From the NCBI GenBank assembly GCA_043803805.1, contig JAZDJP010000078.1, forward strand, positions 1 through 64,000: a stretch of DNA of 64,000 nucleotides, read 5' to 3'. The number at the start of each line of letters is the position of its first letter. Position 1 is the first letter of the stretch. Under the pieces are notes generated by a model. The model saw only the letters and a program-made list of their open reading frames with translations. It had not been told where the DNA came from and did no database searches. A program made the position numbers and the translations under genes. This stretch comes from JAZDJP01 sp043803805. Lineage in GTDB: Bacteria > Planctomycetota > JAZDJP01. Below, piece by piece: positions 1-7,899 of this stretch.

Positions 1-2
1 GC

Positions 3-1082
3 CAGTTCCAGGGCATGGGGGCGAACCTGCTCTTCGTTAGATCGGGCAGCGTCACCAGCGCTGGAGTTCGCTCGGCCTCCGGAACCAGCGCCAGCCTGAC
101 TTTAGAGGATGCAGAGGCTCTCATCGACCAGGACAAAGCTCCCGCGGTGGGCGCCGTTGCCCCGGATCGACAGACCTTCGGTCAGGTGGTAGCCGGATCG
201 GAGAACATGAATACGAGAATACTGGGAGTCACGCCGGAATACGAGCAGGTGCGAAACTACGCCATCGCCGATGGGGAGTTCATCACCGCTCAAGAGGACC
301 AGGCGCGCTCTACGGTGGCCGTTCTGGGCGCCAACGTCGCCGCCACGCTTTTCGCGGATTCCAGTCCCGTGGGACAAAACGTAACCATTAACAAGAAGCG
401 CTTCCGCGTCATCGGCGTGCTGACGCCTAAGGGGGGTTCCGGAATGGGCAATCAGGACAACCTGATAGTGGTGCCCATCAGTACCCTCATGTACCGGCTT
501 GACGCCCAACGCACGGCGGGCGGCGGACGTACCGTCTCCACCATCAACGTTCAGGCGGTGGACGAAGCTTCAATAGACACCGCGGTACAACAGATCGGCA
601 ACATACTGCGCGACCGTCACCGTATCACGGGCGAAGATGACTTCACGGTCACCTCTCAGGAAGACATGCTGGCGTCCATGCAGCAGGTGGCCGGCGCCAT
701 GACGTTATTCCTCGGCGCTATTGCCGGCATCTCCCTGCTCGTGGGAGGCATCGGCATCATGAACATCATGCTCGTCTCGGTGAAGGAACGGACGCGCGAG
801 ATCGGCCTCCGGATGGCGGTGGGCGCCCGTTCCGGCGACATCCTGCTGCAATTCCTCGTGGAGGCCATGGTGCTCTCGGCCGTCGGCGGGGTCATCGGGA
901 CGGCGGTCGGCGCCGGCGCGGCCATGATCGTCTCGTCCGTGTACGGATGGCCGGTTCTTGTGTCCACGAGTTCCGTCCTCCTCGCGTTCCTCTTCGCCGC
1001 GGCCGTCGGCGGCTTCTTCGGCCTCTACCCGGCGTTCCGGGCCTCGCGCTTGAATCCGATCGAGGCGCTGCGGTACGAGTAG
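3..1082 (+). CDS. MacB-type ABC transporter permease, C-terminal part (5' truncated)
   Basis: The reading frame is open to the left edge, so the gene begins outside the window; the first internal ATG is at 15, but the residues before it also fit the family. What remains is the end of the MacB periplasmic core domain (the early NLLFVRSG stretch is typical of MacB/FtsX permeases) followed by a C-terminal FtsX domain with three membrane segments (about residues 228-350). The short conserved stretch RTREIGLRMAVGAR lies in the cytoplasmic loop after the first of these helices. MacB-family permeases pair with an ABC ATPase and usually a membrane-fusion protein to drive export of macrolides, peptides or lipoproteins from the periplasm. 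Those partners would lie upstream and cannot be seen. The substrate is unknown. Confidence 0.85.
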   Translation, partial: QFQGMGANLLFVRSGSVTSAGVRSASGTSASLTLEDAEALIDQDKAPAVGAVAPDRQTFGQVVAGSENMNTRILGVTPEYEQVRNYAIADGEFITAQEDQARSTVAVLGANVAATLFADSSPVGQNVTINKKRFRVIGVLTPKGGSGMGNQDNLIVVPISTLMYRLDAQRTAGGGRTVSTINVQAVDEASIDTAVQQIGNILRDRHRITGEDDFTVTSQEDMLASMQQVAGAMTLFLGAIAGISLLVGGIGIMNIMLVSVKERTREIGLRMAVGARSGDILLQFLVEAMVLSAVGGVIGTAVGAGAAMIVSSVYGWPVLVSTSSVLLAFLFAAAVGGFFGLYPAFRASRLNPIEALRYE

Positions 1083-1087
1083 TCCTG

Positions 1088-1142
1088 GATTCCCATCTTG
1101 TGTGAATTCCGGATTCTGGATATGATTCGCGTCATGGGAATC
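1088..1142. repeat. Inverted repeat after the permease gene, with heptamer-like core
   Basis: GATTCCCAT (1088-1096) is perfectly complementary to ATGGGAATC (1134-1142). Between them lies a loose ATTCnGG-type tract (1106-1131). It starts 5 bases after the permease stop codon and could act as a terminator-like hairpin, although no U-tract follows. It resembles, weakly, the heptamer tracts found elsewhere in the window. No TPP riboswitch motifs were found in this leader of the thiamine gene. Confidence 0.4.
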
Positions 1143-1171
1143 GTGCCCCCGGCTGACGCGATTGAAATTTC

Positions 1172-2212
1172 ATGAATCCCCTGTTCCGCATCCTCGACGC
1201 CAACATCAACCGCGCCGCGGAGGCCCTCCGGGTCATCGAAGAACATTTCCGGTTCGGAAAAGAGGACAGCGCCCTTACGACGAAATTAAAAAAATACCGC
1301 CACGAACTCCGGGGGATGTTCTCCCCCTGGAACCGGGAACTCCTCGCCGCGCGTGACAGCGCGCGAGACCCCGGCCGCGACGCGCGCTCGGGCCGCGAAA
1401 TTCCCCGGGTCGGATCGTCGGATGTCCGGACCGCCAATTTCAAACGGCTCGAGGAGGCCCTGCGGGTTCTCGAGGAATACGCCAAGCCGCTCCCCGCCTC
1501 CCCCGCCGTGCGAATTTCCGCCCTGCGTTTCGCCGTCTATACCATCGAGAAAACGGCCGCCGCCGCGGAACTCCGGGCGCGCCTGGCCGCCGCCCGGCTC
1601 TACCTCGTCGCCACCCCGGGCGCCACCGCCGGAAGACCGTTTCTCGAATCGGTGGAAACAGCCCTGCGGGCCGGGGTGGATATCGTCCAATTTCGTCCCG
1701 AATCGGGATCCGACAACGCGTGGCTCGCGACAGCGCGGCGCATCCGCCGGCTTGCCGACCGCCATCACGCGATTTTCATCATGAACAACCGGCCCGACCT
1801 GGCGCAGATCTCGGGGGCGGACGGCGTCCATCTCGGACAGGACGACCTGTCCCTCCGCGCGGCGCGGGGAATCCTCGGCCCGGACAAAATCATTGGCCGC
1901 TCGACCCATAATCTCAACCAGGCCCTCCGCGCGGCAAAGGAAGGCGCGGACTACATCGGCTTCGGGCCGATCTTTAAAACCCTTACGAAACCGGGCCGGC
2001 CGGCCATCGGGATGGACAGCATCGCCGCGGTCCACCGCCGCGTTTCCATCCCGATTTTCGTCATCGGCGGCATCACGGCGGCGAATCTCGCCCCGCTCGT
2101 CCGCGCCGGCGCGCGACGCGCCGCGGTCATCCGGGGCATACTCCAAGCCCCGGACATCGCCGCCGCCGTGCGCGCTTTCCGCCACACCCTTCACGAAAAA
2201 ATCCTTCGATGA
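1172..2212 (+). CDS. thiE: ThiD2-ThiE fusion: HMP-P kinase-like domain plus thiamine-phosphate synthase
   Basis: This protein of 346 residues has two parts. Residues 1-125 (ILDANINRAAEALRVIEEH and a second copy of the motif, FKRLEEALRVLEEY) match the ThiD2 domain, an all-helical family shown in other bacteria to phosphorylate hydroxymethylpyrimidine phosphate. Residues 140-346 form a ThiE TIM barrel, with DGVHLGQDDL near residue 212, GFGPIFKTLTKPG near 263 and a phosphate-binding IGGI stretch near 298. ThiE joins HMP-PP and the thiazole phosphate to make thiamine phosphate. The fusion would channel HMP-P to TMP in one polypeptide. No other thiamine genes are nearby. The ATG at 1172 gives the full ThiD2 start. 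The domain assignment is strong; the kinase activity is inferred from the family. Confidence 0.9.
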   Translation: MNPLFRILDANINRAAEALRVIEEHFRFGKEDSALTTKLKKYRHELRGMFSPWNRELLAARDSARDPGRDARSGREIPRVGSSDVRTANFKRLEEALRVLEEYAKPLPASPAVRISALRFAVYTIEKTAAAAELRARLAAARLYLVATPGATAGRPFLESVETALRAGVDIVQFRPESGSDNAWLATARRIRRLADRHHAIFIMNNRPDLAQISGADGVHLGQDDLSLRAARGILGPDKIIGRSTHNLNQALRAAKEGADYIGFGPIFKTLTKPGRPAIGMDSIAAVHRRVSIPIFVIGGITAANLAPLVRAGARRAAVIRGILQAPDIAAAVRAFRHTLHEKILR

Positions 2213-2217
2213 AACCC

Positions 2218-2376
2218 CACTCATGGTGAGCCCTTCGACTCGCCTTGCTCGCTCAGGACAGGCCCTTGTGAATATCCGTTCATGGTGAGCATTCCTTGGA
2301 AATTAAAATAAATGTCGAACCATGAGCAGAGCCCTGGCTCATCCTTCGACAAGCTCAGGATGAGCGGATTTATTCG
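2218..2376. repeat. REP-like palindromic element (TGGTGAGC/GATGAGC family), copy 1
   Basis: The whole convergent gap between the thiE stop (2212) and the sigma-serpin stop (2390) is filled by this element. It contains CTCATGGTGAGCCCTTCGA, a second CATGGTGAGC, then GTCGAACCATGAGC and the inverted TCCTTCGACAAGCTCAGGA followed by TGAGCGG. Related copies lie at 22744-22918 and 27176-27384. The arms can fold into a long imperfect hairpin, so a bidirectional terminator or mRNA-end stabiliser is possible. Palindromes built on CTTCGACAAGCTCAGG occur in many unrelated bacterial genomes. Confidence 0.75.
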
Positions 2377-2389
2377 TTCGTGAATGGCT

Positions 2390-4525
2390 CTAATTCTTCG
2401 TCGGATCCGCCACCCGCCCCAGGAAAAGGATGTTTCCGGCCGCCTTCTCACGGATGAGGAAAATGAACGGATGATCGGCAATGAATACCGGTTCCGGCAT
2501 CCTCATTCGCTTCATGACCGCCGTCGCCACGGCCGCCTCCGTGCCCTCCTCGTTCACCTCCACGAAGGCCTTATGCAATACATTTCCGATGAAGAGCGCC
2601 TCGTCGGCCGGGGGACGTATCCCGTTTATTCCCGAGAAATCCGCCTTGCCGACGACAAAAGCCTCCTTCATGCCGAGACTTGCCAAAGCCTCCTTTAATT
2701 CTTTCGTGCCCCACGTCATCTTGAACTTCGGCAGGGAAACGATGACGTCCCGGTCATATCCCTTGTCGAGCGCATCGAGCCATCCCGCGAGACAGTCCCA
2801 CTGCCCCCTGGTCCGTCCGTCGCCGACCAGGCGGACAGGCAACCACGCCTCCACGTCCGGGAGACCGTCTTTCCCCCTGGGAAGAATCACCACCATCGAG
2901 ACCGCCTTCCCCCGGTAGGGAATTTCCAGAATCTGCACGGCGTCATCTTCGAGATAACGCCATTTTCCGGTTTCCTTGAAATTCATCATGTCAGCCCGCA
3001 CAACCTTTCCCTCCGCCGTGGTGAACGGGGCATTCTTCGTGAGGGTTTTTTCGAATTCAACCTCCCACATCCCCTTGAACCACACCGCGTTCGTGAGAAC
3101 GAGTTTGGTCAGGTCCGTCAGGACTCCCGGCGGGATGAGGTCCTTGATCCGATCCCGGGTCTTTCCCTCCACCCACCGGTTGATGGTCTGTCGCGCCCCC
3201 TCCGTGTTTTTCACGAAATCCACGAGGTTCAGTCCCCCGCCGAATCGATCCCGGCAGACGGTGAGAAACGGATCGAGAAATTTATACCCTTCCTGCCCCC
3301 AGAGGGCGTTGACGATGAGCAGATCATGCCCTTTCTCCTTATCGGATTTCCCCGCGGTGTCGAGGGATTTCAAGGTCCCTTCGAACGCCGCCGCCAGACG
3401 GTCTTCCGGGAAATACTCTACGAGATCCAATTCGAGAGTTTTCCTCATCTCTTCCGCCGTCGTTCCCCGCGCCCCGGCGTGGGTCATGGCCAGGGCCGTC
3501 CGGAGGGAGAAGGGGGAGAAAAAGAGATTTCCCTTTTCTGTTTTAAGTTTCCCGTAGAGCTCCCCCGCGAAACGATTATTCCCCGCGGCCAACGCCTTCA
3601 ATTTCCCGTCCGGCGCCGGGTTATTCCTCGCGGCAAACGCCTTCGCTTCCTTCATCGCGGCAAACGCCTTCGCTTCCTCCGCCGCCGGGGTCACCTCGCC
3701 GCCGCCGTCCCGGGCCAGGGACGCCGCCGTCCAAATCCCCCCTCCCGCGAGCCCCACGACTACCAACACCGACGCCGCGATGGCGCCGATTTTCCGCCAC
3801 ATCATCATTTTCATAACGTCCTCCATAATGGTCAACGCCCCTTCCGAGGCCCCGGAGGCCAACACGGCCCCGGGCAAACTCCCGGAACTGTTTTTCAACG
3901 CCGTCTTTACCCAGCCGTCCGGCACACTGGCACGCGCCTGTTCCGCCATCCACGTCCCGAGAATCGCCACTGAAACCACCACGCCGCGCCGGGCGAGACG
4001 GGCTCGAAGCATCTCCCGGGCCTTCCCCAGCCGTTTTCGGAACGCGGGAAGGTTCACCCCCACCTCCCGGGATGCCAACTCATGTGTGCGGTTTTCGACC
4101 AGGCACAGGACCACCGGCGCCCGGTATTTTTCCGGGAGGCGGTTCATCTCCTCATCCAGAACCGGGGCGATATCCAATCCAACGCGATCCATTTCCCCCG
4201 CATGGGATGTATTCCGCATGACCTGTTTCTCCGCCTCCACCCGGGCCGCGCGACGACGCCGCACGCGGAGCGCCGAATGATAGGCCACCCGGGAAAGCCA
4301 TCCGGGCAGGGACTCCTGTCGGCGGATGGCGGCCGCCTTCCGGGCCAGAATGAGGAATGTCGCCTGAAACACGTCCTCGGCATCTTCCGCCGAGCCGAGT
4401 ATGCGCCGGGCCACCCCCGCCACGAGCGGCCCGTGCCGACGCACGATCTCCGCAAAGGCGGCTTCGTCGCGCCCGGCGATGTATCGCGCCACCAGATCCC
4501 AATCGGAGGAATTCTCATTTGTCAT
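2390..4525 (-). CDS. Membrane-anchored ECF sigma factor fused to an extracytoplasmic serpin
   Basis: Residues 1-180 are a sigma-70 ECF factor: region 2 with DAEDVFQATFLILARKA (about 47-63), then region 4 with LPEKYRAPVVLCL and a helix-turn-helix (about 128-170). This ECF type with C-terminal extensions is typical of planctomycetes. A strong membrane helix follows at about 245-270 (IGAIAASVLVVVGLAGG), then an Ala/Lys-rich linker with a repeated EAKAFAA unit. Residues 318-711 form a complete serpin (NLFFSPFSLRTALAM near its start, FIADHPFIFLI near the end). The reactive-loop hinge EEGTEAAVATAV has the small residues needed for inhibitory serpins, and the P1 region is basic (MKRMR), suggesting a trypsin-like target. 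The start at 4525 has GAGGAG 8 bases upstream; an ATG two codons earlier is possible. Cytoplasmic sigma and periplasmic serpin topology is inferred. It is divergent from a sigma-54 activator. Confidence 0.88.
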   Translation of the reverse strand: MTNENSSDWDLVARYIAGRDEAAFAEIVRRHGPLVAGVARRILGSAEDAEDVFQATFLILARKAAAIRRQESLPGWLSRVAYHSALRVRRRRAARVEAEKQVMRNTSHAGEMDRVGLDIAPVLDEEMNRLPEKYRAPVVLCLVENRTHELASREVGVNLPAFRKRLGKAREMLRARLARRGVVVSVAILGTWMAEQARASVPDGWVKTALKNSSGSLPGAVLASGASEGALTIMEDVMKMMMWRKIGAIAASVLVVVGLAGGGIWTAASLARDGGGEVTPAAEEAKAFAAMKEAKAFAARNNPAPDGKLKALAAGNNRFAGELYGKLKTEKGNLFFSPFSLRTALAMTHAGARGTTAEEMRKTLELDLVEYFPEDRLAAAFEGTLKSLDTAGKSDKEKGHDLLIVNALWGQEGYKFLDPFLTVCRDRFGGGLNLVDFVKNTEGARQTINRWVEGKTRDRIKDLIPPGVLTDLTKLVLTNAVWFKGMWEVEFEKTLTKNAPFTTAEGKVVRADMMNFKETGKWRYLEDDAVQILEIPYRGKAVSMVVILPRGKDGLPDVEAWLPVRLVGDGRTRGQWDCLAGWLDALDKGYDRDVIVSLPKFKMTWGTKELKEALASLGMKEAFVVGKADFSGINGIRPPADEALFIGNVLHKAFVEVNEEGTEAAVATAVMKRMRMPEPVFIADHPFIFLIREKAAGNILFLGRVADPTKN

Positions 4526-4648
4526 CGCCATGTCTCCTCTTGATATAAGACGACTCGCCCCCCAAGATAATATCAAATTCCGAAAACATTAACATTCTGA
4601 CCGCATCTCCTTATGTGAAATCAGGATGCGTCAATCGTCCATCAAACA

Positions 4649-4676
4649 TTGCCTCGACGCCAATCGTGAGTATAAT
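4649..4676 (+). promoter_or_regulatory. Sigma-70-type promoter of the sigma-54 activator gene
   Basis: TTGCCT (4649-4654), a 16-base spacer and a perfect TATAAT (4671-4676). Only 11 bases separate the -10 box from the ATG at 4688, and there is no Shine-Dalgarno sequence, so transcription should start almost at the start codon (leaderless mRNA). Confidence 0.65.
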
Positions 4677-4687
4677 CCAATCCCCAA

Positions 4688-6196
4688 ATGACCAAAAAAC
4701 AGGCATTATCGGATAATCTCGAATTTCCATCGAATCTTCTCGACGAGATGGCCCGCGCCCTCGACGAAGCCCCCGATTTCGCCACCGGGGCCGGGAAGGC
4801 GCTCGCTCTTCTGGCCCAACACATCCGGGCGTCGCGATACGGGCTTGGTCTTTTGGATGACCGCTCCGGGAAATCCCGGTTCATCGTGGACCGCCGGCTC
4901 ACCGACCGGGACAAATCCGCCTCGGCGAACGCGGCGGACGCCCCGGTCCGCGCGGACGGCATCGTCTGGAGGCCCCTCCGGGCCGGAGGCCGTGTGGCGG
5001 GAATTCTCATCCTTGAGGACGTCCCCGGCGCGGACGGACCGCTCGCCGTCGCCGCGGCGCTCCTCCTGGCCCAGGCCCTGCGTCTCGATACGGCCCTCCG
5101 CCGTGAGAAGGAAGAACTCATTGAGGAGAATTTCCAGCTCCGGGAGGAACTGAAGGCCCGTTTCCGCTTCGAAAACCTCGTCGGGACAGGCGGACGGATG
5201 CAGGAAGTGGTGGACACCGCCGCCCTCGTCGCCCGGTCCAACGCCACGGTGCTCCTGTCGGGAGAAACGGGCACGGGCAAGGAACTCCTCGCCCACGCCA
5301 TCCACTATACGAGCGCCCGCGCCAATGCCCCGTTCGTCAGGATAAACTGCGGGGCGCTGGCGGAATCGCTCCTCGAAAGCGAACTCTTCGGCCATGTGAA
5401 AGGCGCCTTCACGGGAGCCGAACGCGACCGCAAGGGACGGTTCGAGCTCGCCCACCGGGGGACGTTGTTCCTGGACGAGATCGGCGAGATGAGCCCGCGC
5501 CTGCAGGTGAAGCTCCTCCGCGTCCTGCAGGAGAAGGAATACGAACGCGTCGGGGAGGGAAGCCCCCGCCCCGCCGACGTACGGATCATCACGGCCACCA
5601 ATAAAAACCTGGAAGAGGAAATCCGCGAACGGCGCTTCCGGGAAGACCTGTATTACCGCCTCAACGTCGTCTCCATCCGCCTGCCCGCCCTGAGGGAACG
5701 GACGGAGGACATCCCCCTTCTCGTGGAACACTTCCTGGCGAAATACAACCGGGAGAACGCCCGGGACATCTCGCGCATCCCGCCGGACATCCTTGACCTC
5801 TTCCGCCGTTACCCCTGGCCGGGGAATGTGCGGGAACTGGAGAACTGCATCGAACGCGCCGTGGTGATGAGCCCGGGCAACGAACTCGCATTTTCCGCCC
5901 TTCCGGTGTCGCTCCGGAGCCTGGCGGAGGGGCCGTCCGGCCCGGCCGCCGGGGGGACCCTTGAGGAAACGCTCCGGCAATTCCTCGCGGCGGAATCCGG
6001 GAACGTCGCGGCGGACGCCCCCGGACGGCTACTCGAAAAAACGGAGGCCGCCCTCATCCGGATCGCCCTGCGCGACAATCATAACATCCGGCGGGAGGCG
6101 GCGAAGGCGCTCGGCATGAACCGGAACACCCTCAGGGCGAAAATGAAGGCCCACGGAATTTCCGCCGGGGAACGGGGAAATCGTTCAACCGGGTGA
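4688..6196 (+). CDS. Sigma-54-dependent transcriptional activator (GAF-like, AAA+, Fis HTH)
   Basis: A protein of 502 residues. Residues 20-140 look like a degenerate GAF-type sensor domain, followed by a short coiled coil. The AAA+ domain covers about 165-395: Walker A GETGTGKELLA, the sigma-54-contacting loop GAFTGA near 238, Walker B TLFLDEIGEM near 258, an arginine-finger segment RFREDLYYRLNVVSIRLP and the PWPGNVRELEN motif near 378. A Fis-type helix-turn-helix ends the protein (about 445-495, REAAKALGMNRNTLRAKMK). There is no receiver domain, so the input is probably a small ligand, redox state or a protein partner sensed by the N-terminus. It is divergent from the sigma-serpin gene. The only good sigma-54-like promoter I noticed precedes the Tad operon (32216-32230); a link is speculative. 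Confidence 0.92.
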   Translation: MTKKQALSDNLEFPSNLLDEMARALDEAPDFATGAGKALALLAQHIRASRYGLGLLDDRSGKSRFIVDRRLTDRDKSASANAADAPVRADGIVWRPLRAGGRVAGILILEDVPGADGPLAVAAALLLAQALRLDTALRREKEELIEENFQLREELKARFRFENLVGTGGRMQEVVDTAALVARSNATVLLSGETGTGKELLAHAIHYTSARANAPFVRINCGALAESLLESELFGHVKGAFTGAERDRKGRFELAHRGTLFLDEIGEMSPRLQVKLLRVLQEKEYERVGEGSPRPADVRIITATNKNLEEEIRERRFREDLYYRLNVVSIRLPALRERTEDIPLLVEHFLAKYNRENARDISRIPPDILDLFRRYPWPGNVRELENCIERAVVMSPGNELAFSALPVSLRSLAEGPSGPAAGGTLEETLRQFLAAESGNVAADAPGRLLEKTEAALIRIALRDNHNIRREAAKALGMNRNTLRAKMKAHGISAGERGNRSTG

Positions 6197-6256
6197 TGAT
6201 CGGATGCCCGATCGGACAGGGGCGCACGGCCGCGCGCCCTGCCCGCTTCGCCCTTG

Positions 6257-6284
6257 TTGACTTCCCTCCCCCTCTCACTACAAT
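6257..6284 (+). promoter_or_regulatory. Promoter of the yggS-proC operon
   Basis: TTGACT (6257-6262), 16-base spacer, TACAAT (6279-6284). The ATG of yggS lies only 8 bases past the -10 box and lacks a Shine-Dalgarno sequence, so a leaderless transcript is expected. Confidence 0.65.
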
Positions 6285-6292
6285 AGGCCCCG

Positions 6293-6982
6293 ATGACGGA
6301 AGGGGTCGGGGCGAATCTCGAGAAAATCCGGGAGGCCATCCGCCGGGCGTGCGAGACAGCCGGGCGGGATCCTGCCGGGGTGCGCCTCGTGGCGGTCACA
6401 AAGGCCGCCACCGTGGATGCCGTCCGGACGCTTCTGGCGACCGGGCATCGCGATCTCGGGGAGAACCGGGTGCAGGAAGCCCTCCGCAAACAAGAGGCCT
6501 TCGCGGAGATCCCGGATATCGCCTGGCATCTCATCGGCCCCCTGCAGCGGAACAAGGTATCCAAGGTCATAAACCGGTTCACGTTGCTGCACGCCGTGGA
6601 CCGGGTGGACGTGGCCGAGGCGCTGGCGCTCGCGGCGGCGGAGCGAAAAACGCGCGTCGCCGCCCTCCTCGAGGTGAACGTGAGCGGCGAAACCTCGAAG
6701 CACGGCTTCGCCGAGGGGGATCTGGCGGCGGCCTTCGCGGCGCTCACAGATCTCCCGGCCCTCGAGGTGCGGGGATTCATGACGATGGCCCCCATCGTCA
6801 CGGATCCGGAAGCGGCGCGGCCCGTCTTCCGACGGCTCAGGCAACTGCGGGACCGCTGGCAGGAGACGCTCGGAAACGCCTTTCGCCTGACGGAGCTTTC
6901 GATGGGCATGAGCCAGGACTATCGCGTCGCGGCGGAGGAGGGAAGCACACTCGTCCGCGTCGGCGCCGCCATTTTCCAATGA
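6293..6982 (+). CDS. yggS: PLP homeostasis protein, YggS/PLPBP family
   Basis: A protein of 229 residues, the usual size for this single-domain PLP-binding TIM barrel that balances free pyridoxal phosphate and amino-acid pools; it has no known catalytic reaction. The PLP lysine is in VRLVAVTKA (Lys37), followed by the family motifs GENRVQEALRKQ, WHLIGPLQRNK, LEVNVSGETSKHGF and LSMGMSQDY. As in many bacteria it lies directly before proC, with a 4-base ATGA overlap. The start at 6293 directly follows a good promoter. Confidence 0.93.
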   Translation: MTEGVGANLEKIREAIRRACETAGRDPAGVRLVAVTKAATVDAVRTLLATGHRDLGENRVQEALRKQEAFAEIPDIAWHLIGPLQRNKVSKVINRFTLLHAVDRVDVAEALALAAAERKTRVAALLEVNVSGETSKHGFAEGDLAAAFAALTDLPALEVRGFMTMAPIVTDPEAARPVFRRLRQLRDRWQETLGNAFRLTELSMGMSQDYRVAAEEGSTLVRVGAAIFQ

Positions 6983-7872
6983 CAACGAACGCAAATCGGC
7001 GGAGCCGAAACCAAACAGGGCCGATTTGTCTTGTTAAAGATTCTTCCGTCGAACTCGCCTTCATCGGCGCCGGGCACATGGCGGAGGCCATGGCCCGGGG
7101 GATTCTGCGCGGGAGGCGCATCGCCCCGTCACGGATGGCCGCGGCGGACCCGGCGCCGTCGCGCCGGAGACGCTTCCGCGCGCTGGGCCTGCGCGTCACC
7201 TCATCGAGCGCCGGCGCGGCCGCGGCCGCGCGGGTGGTGATCCTAGCGGTGAAACCCCAGCAGGCCGATGCCGCCCTCGCCCAGTTGCGGGGCGCCGTGG
7301 GCCCGGGGCAACTCGTGATTTCCATCGTGGCGGGACTCCCCACGCGCGCCATCGAACGCGTCCTCGGGACCCGCACCGCGGTCGTCCGCGCCATGCCGAA
7401 CCTGCCCATGGTGGTCGGAGAGGGCGCCACCGCCATCGCGGCCGGCCGAGCCGCGCGCGCCGCGGACATCCGCCGGGTGCGGGCGCTTTTCGAAACCTCC
7501 TCCCGGACACTCGTCCTCCCGGAACGCCACCTCGATGCGGTGACGGCCCTCTCGGGCAGCGGACCGGCCTACGTCGCGTTCTTCCTGGAGCATCTCGCCC
7601 GCGGGGCCGTGGCGGCGGGACTGCGGCCTTGCGATGCGCGTTTCCTCGCCCTCCAGACATTCCGGGGGACGGCGGCGCTCCTTTCGGCGACAGGAGACAC
7701 GCCGGAGGAACTCCGATGCCGCGTCACCACGCCCGGGGGAACCACGCAGGCGGGAATCGCCATCCTGACACGCCGCGGTGCGGATGGTATAATCGCGGAC
7801 GCGGTTCGCGCGGCCGCGCGCCGGGCGCGTGAACTCGGGGCCTCCAGGAAATACAATGGCGATGCGCGATGA
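6979..7872 (+). CDS. proC: Pyrroline-5-carboxylate reductase with repeat-derived N-terminus
   Basis: ProC makes proline from pyrroline-5-carboxylate with NAD(P)H. The Rossmann motif FIGAGHMAEAMARGIL, then ILAVKPQ, RAMPNLPMVVGEG, SGSGPAYVAFFLEHL and VTTPGGTTQAGI are all present. The only usual start codon before the Rossmann motif in this frame is the ATG at 6979, which overlaps the yggS stop (ATGA). This adds about 26 residues, and codons 5-23 are encoded by a 58-bp dispersed repeat (6991-7048) that also occurs between lpxA and the gnnA-like gene. Either the repeat has become part of the protein, or translation starts inside it at a rare codon. The rest of the protein (about 270 residues) has normal length. 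Confidence 0.88.
   Translation: MTTNANRRSRNQTGPICLVKDSSVELAFIGAGHMAEAMARGILRGRRIAPSRMAAADPAPSRRRRFRALGLRVTSSSAGAAAAARVVILAVKPQQADAALAQLRGAVGPGQLVISIVAGLPTRAIERVLGTRTAVVRAMPNLPMVVGEGATAIAAGRAARAADIRRVRALFETSSRTLVLPERHLDAVTALSGSGPAYVAFFLEHLARGAVAAGLRPCDARFLALQTFRGTAALLSATGDTPEELRCRVTTPGGTTQAGIAILTRRGADGIIADAVRAAARRARELGASRKYNGDAR
6991..7048. repeat. 58-bp dispersed element, copy 1 (inside the start of proC)
   Basis: Matches 51512-51569 at 57 of 58 positions. It contains the perfect 9-bp inverted repeat CAAATCGGC (6992-7000) / GCCGATTTG (7020-7028) around GGAGCCGAAACCAAACAGG, then a conserved tail ending in AAGATTCTTCCG. A shorter related core (GCCGGAACCAAACAGGACG) leads the REP-like elements at 22.7 and 27.2 kb. 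Confidence 0.85.
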
Positions 7873-7899
7873 TTCAACCGATAACGAAAGCAGCCGCTG

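Noticed and set aside
1083..1171. TPP riboswitch upstream of the ThiD2-ThiE gene
   Set aside because: The conserved CTGAGA and ACCTGAT segments are not present; only an inverted repeat is seen, and the leader is too short.
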